Source of the DNA: Ralstonia insidiosa
GTDB taxonomy: Bacteria > Pseudomonadota > Gammaproteobacteria > Burkholderiales > Burkholderiaceae
Reading direction: 5' to 3'
Assembly (NCBI RefSeq): GCF_008801405.1
Contig: NZ_VZPV01000001.1
Span: 1,550,001 to 1,614,000 of the forward strand
Length of the DNA: 64,000 bases
Part shown: positions 38,101 through 45,349 of the stretch, piece after piece
Numbering within the stretch: the first letter of the stretch is position 1
Layout: each line of letters starts with the position of its first letter
Notes under the pieces: generated by a model
What the model was told of the DNA's origin: nothing
What the model saw: the letters and a program-made list of their open reading frames with translations, nothing else
Database searches by the model: none
Made by a program: the position numbers and the translations under genes

Positions 38101-39042
38101 TTTGGGCCTGCTGCTGCTACGACCGAGGACTGGGTGGCCGGCGGGTACACGCCGAACTGGCACCCCATTCTGGTGGTCCCCGAGATCAACGGGCATCAAG
38201 GAGAATGGGTGCTCGTCGAAGGATTTGTCAAAGGGGCTGACGCTGAGCATGATCGTGAGCTCTTCGCCTTCCTCCGTGGGATGTTCGTGGCCAAGAAGGA
38301 CGTTGACACGCTGAGGTCGAAGTTCCTGTCGATTTCCTACCCAGGAAACCACACGATCCCAGAGGGAGCGGAGGAGCACTATCTGTTCGCAGGCGAGCCT
38401 GGTCACCGCCATAGCTTTGCACGGCATCTTCTCCAGCGTAATGACAACTACCGCCGCCAAACGGCGGAGGCGTTCGATGAGTACGTGCGCGACTACAGCG
38501 CAGGTGAAAAACGGTCACTGACCATCAAGATCGCTTCGATGTCAGGCGAGGCGGCGGGCGACGAAGACGCTTCTGTCCTTGAGTTCGATTTCGCCGCCAC
38601 TCGCCGTATTCCGGGTGTCCGGCTTGAGCTGCCGTCCATCCAGTTTGCCTGGGAGTCCTACCATTCCGTACACAACACGTTCACAGGCTTCGATATCCCT
38701 GCACCAAGCTTGATTCAGCGCCTTGGCCTCTCCTGCTGCGACCGCGCAGTTGATTTCTTCGATCCAAGCGGCGGTCCCGCAACGCTCTACAGACAAGCAG
38801 GCGAAGGCTATTCTGGCAACAAGCACAGGCTGCTCTACGTCCGGGCTGACTTGCTTCGCCGCTACCTTAAAGAGACTCGCCAGGTCCTCGTCTGGTGCAA
38901 CTGGGGCGAGCGTGACTGGCTAAAGAAGACAGAGGAGCACCGCTTAATTCCCAACGAGGGCAGGCAGCGAGTCTTCCAGACTCACGCGCACATCCATCGG
39001 ACCTTTTCGCAATGGTCCGCCAAAGACTGCGTCGTGCTGTAG
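35155..39042 (+). CDS. Large STAND-like NTPase, candidate defence protein
   Basis: 1295 residues. The N-terminal about 180 residues are helical, with an early QAGQRYTPGID motif. The NTPase core has Walker A GEWGTGKTH (190-198), Walker B LFIVDGVNEG (from 259), a sensor-like IGLIVTCRTPFE, and the STAND GxP-like FSRPLTLKLICQSL. A winged-helix part and a helical superstructure follow, then a large C-terminal domain (about 860-1295) with no motif I can place. The plan, an N-terminal effector or adaptor, a STAND switch and a big C-terminal sensor, recalls Avs-type antiphage proteins. Exact family unproven. The ribosome site is weak, and Met12 is an alternative start. Confidence 0.75.
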   Translation: MPCDSTSLSAVMGSLCRDQIRQAGQRYTPGIDASAPNLRIAALSTAVDNVACGDAARARFQSVLDELADAWGRAKHHSQRPTEIKQLIHAAGASLPAMMNRLRSRDTTAGDEWADRLSQLDASLMEDIAYWRAEEAKQSRDDGSYSSARNTARTNMEAIYSCLRVIRDEVEYAASSSFKLLFDPILLISGEWGTGKTHLLCDVTSERLTREAPTVLVLAKNFEGNVLADICARLGGATSVEDKFAELEDTGRGAGGRTLFIVDGVNEGRRREWRQAISTLLSLVAEHPNIGLIVTCRTPFEAMAIEKSDLEKFRRLQHYGFDDQEFDAQAAFFEYYHLPLPEVPLLDREFSRPLTLKLICQSLQSLSGKKLAKGFAGIASGQRGMTYVLESFVNRVGQPIEHEFGLRDKGCWILLKGADQFTDKRIAGFAPCMAANLRGYVLPSEADRIVAASYPALRPAQRRALLETMRTNGLIEEDAIWYSTRSGQHKSRVVHRLPYQRFSDHLIARHLLKAYLDVSSLASIKASFAANSPLARVFQLTDQNFGNYAEPGWAQALITEFPERVGRKMPPRHCELFFALPRDTQDLNAYFEPFIEGLFWRSPTAFTEGTRMVINQYLGAGSRAWERVMDALTAVATKPNHPYHAKRLYKYLSRFPMADRDLHWSEYLRRRYASPTIHRLLTWAEKLDTVTMTRDAAAELVVLFSLVLTTVVRTDRDLATKALVLIGEQYPDVLFSHVLTCLGFNDPYLPERVLAAAYGTVLSLVDSRKAASFRPLLGDLAQKIYRQMFAPRARHATHHTLIRDYALGIIEVAQRAGCIKLPKTSVRYLSRPFPNTPSSFSSDGTPDDSVKHAIGHPIQMDFGNYTIGSLIPNRANYDHDKPDYVRVRAKIERRMFDLGYRDEAFKDVDAEIGRHSWNARDEHKVDRYGKKYSWIAYFEMWGERDANRKLPDWRQGSRTPDCGVDPSFPKPPPHWTPPLPDLFGPAAATTEDWVAGGYTPNWHPILVVPEINGHQGEWVLVEGFVKGADAEHDRELFAFLRGMFVAKKDVDTLRSKFLSISYPGNHTIPEGAEEHYLFAGEPGHRHSFARHLLQRNDNYRRQTAEAFDEYVRDYSAGEKRSLTIKIASMSGEAAGDEDASVLEFDFAATRRIPGVRLELPSIQFAWESYHSVHNTFTGFDIPAPSLIQRLGLSCCDRAVDFFDPSGGPATLYRQAGEGYSGNKHRLLYVRADLLRRYLKETRQVLVWCNWGERDWLKKTEEHRLIPNEGRQRVFQTHAHIHRTFSQWSAKDCVVL

Positions 39043-39148
39043 GCGGCAACTAGCTCTACCTGTAATCTTGTTGCGGATGAGCTTGCTGATGACATGGCTA
39101 TTAGTACGGTCGCCAACGCGGTTGCGGCGGATGCACTTCATCCCGATT

Positions 39149-39430
39149 TCACGCAAGCTTAGTGTCGATGGACGGGAAGTAGATGAAAGGCTTGATACCC
39201 CTAGCTTTCGCTTCCTTCTTGATGCCCGTTGTAGCGCCGAAGCCGTATAGGTGGAGTTCCTTCGCGCCGCCGGCTTCTGCTTCGCTCAGAGCTGTTCGGC
39301 ACGCAGCGATCTTTGTCGGGAACACCTTGCCACGATACACAGCTGGCTCAGAAATCGCCGCAGCCTGATCACTCTTCTGGACGTACCAATAGCCGGCGCC
39401 CTCTTGAAAGATAGTGAATTCAGCCTTCAC
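39149..39430 (-). CDS. Small hypothetical protein, DUF2188-like
   Basis: 93 residues if started at the GTG at 39430, which has GGACGGAG just upstream; a longer frame uses a TTG at 39484. The sequence KAEFTIFQEGAGYWYVQKSD, then a helix FPTKIAACRTALSEAEAGG and LHLYGFGATTG, has the strand-strand-helix shape of DUF2188, small proteins often left on mobile elements. Weak family match. It is divergent from the gene at 39668 across an AT-rich operator-like region. Confidence 0.55.
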   Translation of the reverse strand: MKAEFTIFQEGAGYWYVQKSDQAAAISEPAVYRGKVFPTKIAACRTALSEAEAGGAKELHLYGFGATTGIKKEAKARGIKPFIYFPSIDTKLA

Positions 39431-39551
39431 GCTTCTCCGTCCTTCGCCCAATTCGAGGGTGGTAATTTCTTGCCTGACGGGCAATTTTTTTGGCGACCCA
39501 AAAAATATTACTTTGAGTTTGAACTATAGCGCAAGTCAGCCCTTGTCGAAT

Positions 39552-39600
39552 AATTATCGAAGGTGATAATTGAATATCTTTAATTAGACGATCAATTAAA
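39552..39600. promoter_or_regulatory. AT-rich intergenic region with two palindromes
   Basis: Two perfect inverted repeats, AATTATC...GATAATT (39552-39571) and TTTAATT...AATTAAA (39579-39600), lie between divergent genes. They look like an operator/promoter region for the gene cluster that starts at 39668. Confidence 0.5.
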
Positions 39601-39667
39601 GACGGCACGACAACCGGCTGGCACCGGTCGCCGTACCTAACCGCGCCATCCTTCATGGAGGAACGAC

Positions 39668-39892
39668 ATGGCTGCGAATATTCTACAAGTACCTCACCCG
39701 ATCTCCACGCTGCCGCGGGACTGCGAGCTATCGCAGATTTTGGAGCTTCGCGACCCGTTTCTAATCCCGCTTTCTGATCTTGATCGACTGATCCAAGAAG
39801 CCCCAACAGCTAGGGTTCAGGGCTGGCTCTTTGGCGTGCGCGATGCCCGGATGATGCTCAAAGCGTGCATGGGGGCGGAGGTGGCGGTATGA
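39668..39892 (+). CDS. Small hypothetical protein, first gene of a three-gene cluster
   Basis: 74 residues with an excellent ribosome site (ATGGAGGAACGAC). It reads LPRDCELSQILELRDPFLIPLSD and VQGWLFGVRDARMMLK; no known motif, no membrane segment. Its stop overlaps the start of the next gene by 4 bp (ATGA), so the two are translated together. Confidence 0.65.
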   Translation: MAANILQVPHPISTLPRDCELSQILELRDPFLIPLSDLDRLIQEAPTARVQGWLFGVRDARMMLKACMGAEVAV

Positions 39893-40191
39893 GCGCGAAA
39901 GCTGCCCTTGCGGCCGTCCTCCTGGCGGTATCTGGCCTGACAGTGGCTCAGGCGGACCCGTCGATCTCCAACCCCGAGGGTGGCGTGCAGCCCGGGCCGT
40001 TTTCGCCGGACGATCCACTACCCGCGAAGTTGATCGCGGTCGATCCAGAGGCTGCGTCTTTTGTCGCGGAATACAACGCCAGGATCGAAGCTTTTTATAA
40101 CGAGATGACCACCTATTACACGGTGGTCAACGGGTACTGCATCGCTACTCCCATGACGAGAAAACTCTTCTTCCTGATCAACCGACGGTAA
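39889..40191 (+). CDS. Small exported protein
   Basis: 100 residues from the ATG at 39889. It starts with a clear signal peptide (KAALAAVLLAVSGLTVAQA, cleavage about residue 21), then a Pro/Asp-rich stretch and AEYNARIEAFYNEMTTYYTVVN. No family recognised. It is translationally coupled to the gene before and is followed 17 bp later by the HExxH protein gene. Confidence 0.68.
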   Translation: MSAKAALAAVLLAVSGLTVAQADPSISNPEGGVQPGPFSPDDPLPAKLIAVDPEAASFVAEYNARIEAFYNEMTTYYTVVNGYCIATPMTRKLFFLINRR

Positions 40192-40208
40192 GTGGGAAAA
40201 GGGGATTC

Positions 40209-40895
40209 ATGGCCTCGGTTCGAGCACTTCGTCTAGTAGACGTTGCCACGCCTCCGGCGCTTGCAAAGGCGGTGTCTAGCGAGTTGCTGGCGCGCTTAAA
40301 CATGCGGGAGATTCCCATATTGCTAATGCGTCAGCAGTCGGGGGCAGGGGGGGCTCCCTGGCTGGGGTTTTGCGTTCCATCGGATTGCACTGAATCAGGC
40401 GAGGTGGTCATCGATGCGCGCTGTGTCGAGCGCGCCGAGTGGGAGCCGCAACCAGAGCTGATTACCTCGATTTATCTGCATGAGGCGGCTCATCGTCTCC
40501 TGTCGGGCCACGGTCATAACGCTGCGTTCTTTGCGATGGTGCTGGTTCTGTATTTGCGCGCCGGCACAGGATCGATACCGTTCTGGCAGCGAGCCAAGCT
40601 GTACGACCTTCAGGATGAGGGCGCAAACGCGCCACAAGCCTTCGCGTGGGCCTGGAACGTAGCCCACGAGCTGGCGGCGAGCGATCTGACGGCAGATCGC
40701 TGCGCAGAAGTCATCAATGACCGATATCGTGTGTGGCGAACGTGGTTGGCCGGTGCCGATGAGCGGGCGCGGGTCAAGCGCGAAGCGGCTCAGGCGGCGG
40801 AAGAGCGTATCAAATCGATCAAGGAAAGTCGTTGGTGGTACGCCTTAGCCGGCTTTGTCGTGGGCGCAATTGGCGTCGTAGCACTGGCGCTGTAG
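40209..40895 (+). CDS. HExxH zinc-metalloprotease-like protein with C-terminal membrane anchor
   Basis: 228 residues. IYLHEAAHRLLSGHGHNAAFF holds His91-Glu92-x-x-His95 and a following GHGH, matching the zinc site of SprT/WLM-like or related minimal metallopeptidases. A charged coiled-coil segment (about 175-205) and one membrane helix at the very C terminus (about 208-227) follow, so the catalytic part would face the cytoplasm. It ends a three-gene cluster whose second product is exported. Function unknown; a stress or defence role is only inferred. Confidence 0.7.
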   Translation: MASVRALRLVDVATPPALAKAVSSELLARLNMREIPILLMRQQSGAGGAPWLGFCVPSDCTESGEVVIDARCVERAEWEPQPELITSIYLHEAAHRLLSGHGHNAAFFAMVLVLYLRAGTGSIPFWQRAKLYDLQDEGANAPQAFAWAWNVAHELAASDLTADRCAEVINDRYRVWRTWLAGADERARVKREAAQAAEERIKSIKESRWWYALAGFVVGAIGVVALAL

Positions 40896-40922
40896 AAGGG
40901 GGTGCCGGTCATACTGCCTTCG

Positions 40923-41465
40923 TCATTGGCGGAGGGCCTGCGTGATGGCCTCGATGCGCTGTGAGAACAGCGCATCATCGATGATGGTCGGATCTCGGGG
41001 CACGTCATCGCTGCGCGCATTTGCTTCAATCAGCAGCTCGGCCAGTTCGACCAGCTCCGGGTATGGCCGCGCTCCCGCCATCTGCTCACGCACCGTTTGA
41101 AAAAAATGTGCGGCTTCGCGCGGCATGGCTGTCTTTGCCAGCAGTAGGAGTCCGGTAACAGCACGCGTCGCGTAGTTGACCTGGTGCGCTCCGAGGTCGG
41201 TCGCGGCGAACGCCACAAGTCTGTCCATCAGCTCGCCGTGCTTGCCGTCCGCAAATAGTTCCAGCACGACTGCCTGCACGGCCGGGTCTCGCAGTTGGAT
41301 GCGATAGGTTCGATCGCGACCAACAATCAGGCCAGTTTTCCGGTCCAGATAGCAAGGCTGAATACCCCGCGCCTCAAGGCCACGCGCGGCCTTCGCAATG
41401 GCTTCGTTAGCGCGCTTGAAGAACAAGTCGCTGGTGATGTAACGGCCCAGCTTGTCGGCAGGCAT
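40923..41465 (-). CDS. Hypothetical helical protein
   Basis: 180 residues if started at the ATG at 41465 (MPADKLGRYITSDLFFKRANEAIAKAA); in-frame ATGs at 41489 and 41585 are alternatives. Starting at 41585 would place a repeat shared with another promoter inside the gene, which argues against it. It is helix-rich and soluble, with no motif recognised. The repeat at 41567-41582 lies upstream. It converges with the HExxH gene. Confidence 0.6.
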   Translation of the reverse strand: MPADKLGRYITSDLFFKRANEAIAKAARGLEARGIQPCYLDRKTGLIVGRDRTYRIQLRDPAVQAVVLELFADGKHGELMDRLVAFAATDLGAHQVNYATRAVTGLLLLAKTAMPREAAHFFQTVREQMAGARPYPELVELAELLIEANARSDDVPRDPTIIDDALFSQRIEAITQALRQ

Positions 41466-41566
41466 GGTTTGATCTCGTTGTAGAGGCATGAAACCAGCAT
41501 ACGCGCCCGGTGCCAACTCCGGAAGAGTGGATTTCGGAGTGTCCACGTGCGACCAATTCATCCAAC

Positions 41567-41582
41567 CGCGACCAGATAACCC
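41567..41582. repeat. CGCGACCAGATAACC repeat upstream of the 40923-41465 gene
   Basis: Near copy of the repeat found twice at 42101-42149 (one base differs in the core), placed about 100 bp upstream of the likely start of the minus-strand gene. Likely shared operator or promoter element. Confidence 0.5.
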
Positions 41583-41660
41583 CAACTCTCGAACCTGAAT
41601 GTGAAAGCTGCGGTTAGAGGTGATTGGTGGTCCAGAAGCGCTGTTCGGTGTCGCGATGGT

Positions 41661-42011
41661 TCAAGGTTTCAGCTTTACCTGTTGCGGCGCGAGCCCGGCC
41701 TTGGTCGCCTTCTCTACAATCATGGCGCGGAAGTGACGGGGGACTAGCGGATTGTTAGGGCTGAATTTCGCCAGTTCGATAGCAAGCTTATTCTGCAGAG
41801 CGTCAAGCGCAGCCGCGAGCGCTTGCTCTTCTCGATACAACTCCGCTGTCCGGCGCGAGACTTCGCGTGACAGTTGGTGATCTTGCGCTGTTGATGAAAG
41901 CTTGGCTTTGAGCTGCCTGATTTGGGTTTCCAAGTTGCGAGCATAGTTCTGCCACTCGCGCGCATTTCGCTCGGCAGCGAGGGCCCTGCCGAATGCCACG
42001 TAGCCGTCCAT
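41661..42011 (-). CDS. Small coiled-coil hypothetical protein
   Basis: 116 residues starting MDGYVAFGRALAAERNAREWQNYARNL. Residues about 20-85 form a continuous charged heptad pattern (coiled coil); the tail is FSPNNPLVPRHFRAMIVEKATKAG. No membrane or known motif. Two copies of a GCGCGACCAAATAACC repeat lie about 90-140 bp upstream. Similar small genes are common in plasmid-like elements. Confidence 0.6.
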   Translation of the reverse strand: MDGYVAFGRALAAERNAREWQNYARNLETQIRQLKAKLSSTAQDHQLSREVSRRTAELYREEQALAAALDALQNKLAIELAKFSPNNPLVPRHFRAMIVEKATKAGLAPQQVKLKP

Positions 42012-42100
42012 AGGTGTCCTATTTTTGCGTGGAGCTAGTGAACTTGCTGTTGCTGAAAGGAGAATACTCCGTGCCCGGGCTCTCCGGAAGCTCTAGGATT

Positions 42101-42149
42101 GCGCGACCAAATAACCTCAGCTCCCGGTTAAGCGCGACCAAATAACCTC
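42101..42149. repeat. Two direct GCGCGACCAAATAACCTC repeats
   Basis: 18-bp perfect copies at 42101-42118 and 42132-42149 (31-bp period), each followed by a related CAGCTCCCGG/GAGCTGCCGG. They sit between divergent genes (42011 minus, 42299 plus); a third near copy is at 41567. Confidence 0.7.
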
Positions 42150-42298
42150 TGAGCTGCCGGAGCCCCGCAGTGCAGCCCCGTGACATCCATCAACTACATT
42201 ATCGTCACAGCAGCCAAAGATGACGAGCAAAGCATCGAGAGAGCGCCGCCGGTTGTGAAGACATTCGCTCAAAAAAGTAGATCGTCCACGCGTGGGCA

Positions 42299-43345
42299 AT
42301 GAATAGAGAGAAAAACGTGATTGTGGACGAACGCGAGCCGAGGGATTTACGTCAATCAGAAGTGTCCGCGGAAATGGAACGGTCGGTCGATGCCCTCTGC
42401 GCGTTGAAAATCAGCCTGGACAGGTATGCGCGGCAGTGGATGGGCCAGCCGTTCATGGACGACTGGATGGACTCGCACAATACGTGCGCCTATTTCGGCG
42501 ACAGCTTTCTGCGGCTGATCCTGCCGTTCATGGATTGGGAGCCGAGCGAGCCGCGGGACTACTATCGGGCCTACGTGAATCCGCGGTATGTGTTGGGTGC
42601 CAGCATCAAGGGTCGACCGGAGCATATCGACGACGACAAGGTGGCCGAAAAGATCGCTCTTTATTCCACCCACTTCGGTTCCCGGGACAATGCCTGCTAC
42701 ATCCGATATCCCGCGCTGGGCCTCTACTACGCCCACGAAGGCAAGCATCGCGTCGCGTTCATGCGAGCGCATGAGCAGCCCGCTATCGCCGCGTGGGTCC
42801 GAGATGCTAACTACCCAACGCCGGAGCGGATCGTTCTCATCGCCCCAACTGACGAACGCGATGAATGGCTGGCACTCTTGGACAAACGATATCTGCAGGT
42901 GCTGCGGCGGCCGAGGCTAAGCCAGCAACTGCTGACGACCTACGGGGTGAAGACGGTGAGATGGAAGACGGTGCCGGGCCTCCCCGACGAACAATGCGTT
43001 CGCGAAGCCATCTACGCGCGCAGACTACATCGAGAGCCAACGACAACTGCGGAACTGGATCGGACCCTGGACTTGGAGGACGTGCGACAGCAGCAACGGG
43101 AAGAGGCCGCTTTTGTCGAGAGAACGATCCTTGACCTAGAACCGCTGCGCCTTGCGTGGCGGCCGTACTTTGCCACCGTTGTGGCTTGCGCCGTCCTCGG
43201 ACTGGTTCTGAGTGTGATTCCTTTCGATGGGGCGCGGGCGGTTGGTTGGGGGCTGACGGGCGTGGCGTGCGGATTAGCGACGGCTGTGAGCCTGCAGCGC
43301 TTCCGTGCACCGCGACGTGTTGTTCTGGAAAGGCCGCGACAGTAA
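42299..43345 (+). CDS. ParB/Srx-like-fold protein with C-terminal membrane helices (hypothetical)
   Basis: 348 residues. The centre reads LGLYYAHEGKHRVAFMRAHEQPAIAAWV, which resembles the G-x-H-R-x-x-A core of ParB/sulfiredoxin-fold proteins. The C-terminal 70 residues hold two membrane helices (about 287-305 and 312-330). A membrane-bound ParB-like protein would be unusual; the fold call is tentative. It is preceded by the repeat-bearing region at 42101-42149 and may be regulated from it. Confidence 0.6.
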   Translation: MNREKNVIVDEREPRDLRQSEVSAEMERSVDALCALKISLDRYARQWMGQPFMDDWMDSHNTCAYFGDSFLRLILPFMDWEPSEPRDYYRAYVNPRYVLGASIKGRPEHIDDDKVAEKIALYSTHFGSRDNACYIRYPALGLYYAHEGKHRVAFMRAHEQPAIAAWVRDANYPTPERIVLIAPTDERDEWLALLDKRYLQVLRRPRLSQQLLTTYGVKTVRWKTVPGLPDEQCVREAIYARRLHREPTTTAELDRTLDLEDVRQQQREEAAFVERTILDLEPLRLAWRPYFATVVACAVLGLVLSVIPFDGARAVGWGLTGVACGLATAVSLQRFRAPRRVVLERPRQ

Positions 43346-43788
43346 TCCTCGATGCGCTCGCTCGGCATTGCGTATTGCCCCCGCAGGTATCGCCGGAAAC
43401 ATCCTGGTGCAACCGGGCGCGGGCTCGGCGCCGGTCAAGTTAGCCTCTGATGTCTCGAAATCACGCGGGTAGGAATTCAGCTAGGCGCGATGTATTGCGG
43501 CTGTATCCCGATGGGAGCCATCATGGCCGGCGCTGGAGAGTGTGCCAGCGGATGGTCTGCGATGATGGTGAGCGCTTGCAAGCCCTTTTCACCGGCCTTG
43601 GTCGCGCCAATGTCCCCGCACGCAGGCGACGACTGTCTGCTGCGTCGGATCCCAGCGCCGCCAGCTGGGGCACTGATATGCTTGAGTAAAGCAAGCGCGG
43701 GCGCAGGGATATTCGATGCGCAGCGCGCGTGAACGAGGCGTGATGATGGTAGCACTTGTGTGGCTGACATCTGACAAAACCGCGCTCC
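43346..43788. other. Unassigned stretch between the ParB-like gene and the methylase gene
   Basis: 443 bp without a gene I can support. Short frames on both strands (for example 43477-43770 minus) lack recognisable motifs and a ribosome site. It may hold decayed sequence at a cassette border, since base composition changes sharply to AT-rich at 43789. Confidence 0.45.
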
Positions 43789-44742
43789 CTAGCACTGAAT
43801 TACCAGTTCTTCGTATCTGTCCCGATCACCAGAAGACGCCGCGATAGAGCTGAAGCGCGAGACAACAGTCTGCGTGAACCCCTTTTTGTAAAGCTCGCGG
43901 ACAGAGTAATGATTCGCGTTGGTCATCAGGATGCTAACTCCGCGTGAGCGCGCTTTGACCAAGCAGTCGTGGAGCCTTCTCTGATCATCCCAAGAAAAGA
44001 GAATTTCATTGTATTTTATAAATCCATTTGAATTGTGCTTTACGGTATATGGCGGGTCAACAAAAACAAAATCCCCTTTTCTTGCGTCTTCTATTATTGG
44101 TTCAAAGTCGGATAATTTGATTGTGGATTGTCCAAGAACCCGGGACAGCTTGTTGAAGTCATCGTTTCTTAAGATGTTTTGCCTGGTTCCTATTGGGACG
44201 TTGAATTTACCCTGTCGATTGACTCTGTATATTCCGTTAAAGCATGCTCTGTTGAGATAGAGAATACGGGCTGCGCGCTCGGCAATTAGGCGCGGTTCCT
44301 CGTCCCTGATCCGGTAGTAATACTCCGTGTTATGGCTGACGGCATGGCTCTCCAGAAAGCGTGCGACCTGAGACGGTTGATTTCGTATGCCTCGATAGAC
44401 GGCGATCAGGTCGTCACAAAGATCCGATAAGAGTGCTTCTTTAGGTTGAAGCGCAAAGAATACGGCGCCCCCTCCCAAGAATGGCTCAATGTATCTTCCC
44501 TTGATGGCTGTTGGCAGTAGATGTTTGTAATTCTCAACTAGCCATCTCTTTCCGCCGGGCCATTTAAGAAATGGCTTGCATGCGCTTGTGCTGTCGATAT
44601 GGCTGAGTGCGCTGCTATTGTTGTGCCGCCGTCCTTGTTTCTTCGCACTATTTTCCCGCATTCCGCGTTTATCCGGCGTGTTTTGGATATCTTCGTTTGT
44701 GCAAGGTAGAATAAATCCCTTGTCGGTAAAATCGTTCGGCAA
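43789..44742 (-). CDS. DNA adenine methylase, D12/Dam class
   Basis: 317 residues. AdoMet-binding FLKWPGGKRWLVENY (about 58-72), YIEPFLGGGAVFFAL, and the catalytic DPPY at 229-232 (FVFVDPPYTVKHN), in the order of D12-class N6-adenine methyltransferases such as Dam. The N-terminal about 55 residues are an unconserved extension; Met28 is another possible start. AT-rich coding. It ends a five-gene minus-strand operon, 44 bp after the adenylyltransferase gene. No cognate restriction enzyme is adjacent, so it may protect DNA from another operon product (inference). Confidence 0.9.
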   Translation of the reverse strand: MPNDFTDKGFILPCTNEDIQNTPDKRGMRENSAKKQGRRHNNSSALSHIDSTSACKPFLKWPGGKRWLVENYKHLLPTAIKGRYIEPFLGGGAVFFALQPKEALLSDLCDDLIAVYRGIRNQPSQVARFLESHAVSHNTEYYYRIRDEEPRLIAERAARILYLNRACFNGIYRVNRQGKFNVPIGTRQNILRNDDFNKLSRVLGQSTIKLSDFEPIIEDARKGDFVFVDPPYTVKHNSNGFIKYNEILFSWDDQRRLHDCLVKARSRGVSILMTNANHYSVRELYKKGFTQTVVSRFSSIAASSGDRDRYEELVIQC

Positions 44743-44786
44743 GTGTTGAACTCCTGCTCTGTAAGCTTTAAATTCAGGTGTCTCAG

Positions 44787-45347
44787 CTAGCCGAGCTTAA
44801 TGCGGTCAATAAGATATGCCGAGTTTAAGTAGCCAACAACTGCCGGGTGTACTTTCTCCTGCCAGCTGTCGTCCGACGCGCGAATCTGTTTTCGTATTTC
44901 GGTTCCTGAAATACCTTGTTCATCGCTCTTGTCCCATAAAACCTGTACCGTGTACCCCTGCGCCTTGAGTTTTTCGATTTTTCGATGATTCCACTCGTCG
45001 CGAATTGTTGTGAAACAAACGACTGAGGTGGGAACGTAGTTGGGGAGCTCGGCAGGCCGATCAATCGGAAATTTCGTGAAAGAGTATTTTTCGCGGTGTA
45101 CGCCAACGCTGGTAAGCATTTTTTCAATTGCTTCACAGCGTTCAACGTAGGTTAGAGGGTTGTCCGGCGCAAGCGACCGATGTGGGTCGTCAGCGCACTC
45201 GTCCAAGTGCGGTGCGTCCGGTTGGGCAATTCCGATGTACAGATGGTCAACCTGTGTTAAAGCAGCTTGAATATATTCGAGGTGTTCAAGGTGCGGAGGC
45301 TGAAACCGTCCGTGAACGCACCCATGTAATATAAGATTGGACTTCAT
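44787..45347 (-). CDS. NadM-like nucleotidyltransferase (NMN adenylyltransferase family)
   Basis: 186 residues from MKSNLILHG at 45347; the frame continues upstream into the neighbour and is not coding there. VHGRFQPPHLEHLEYI carries the GRFxPxH-x-x-H nucleotidyltransferase motif (13-22), and GISGTEIRKQI (145-155) the ISxTxIR motif of NadM/NadR-type adenylyltransferases. These join AMP to NMN to make NAD. In this operon it may act on NMN or a related nucleotide. It starts 2 bp after the stop of the membrane-protein gene. Confidence 0.87.
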   Translation of the reverse strand: MKSNLILHGCVHGRFQPPHLEHLEYIQAALTQVDHLYIGIAQPDAPHLDECADDPHRSLAPDNPLTYVERCEAIEKMLTSVGVHREKYSFTKFPIDRPAELPNYVPTSVVCFTTIRDEWNHRKIEKLKAQGYTVQVLWDKSDEQGISGTEIRKQIRASDDSWQEKVHPAVVGYLNSAYLIDRIKLG

Positions 45348-45349
45348 TT

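Noticed and set aside
43477..43770. 97-codon minus-strand frame and 80-codon plus-strand frame (43490-43732)
   Set aside because: They overlap each other, lack ribosome sites and motifs, and have Ala/Pro/Arg-rich composition.
43789..44742. Classical type II restriction-modification pair
   Set aside because: No restriction enzyme gene is adjacent to the methylase; the only nuclease-like genes are 9 kb away on other transcripts.
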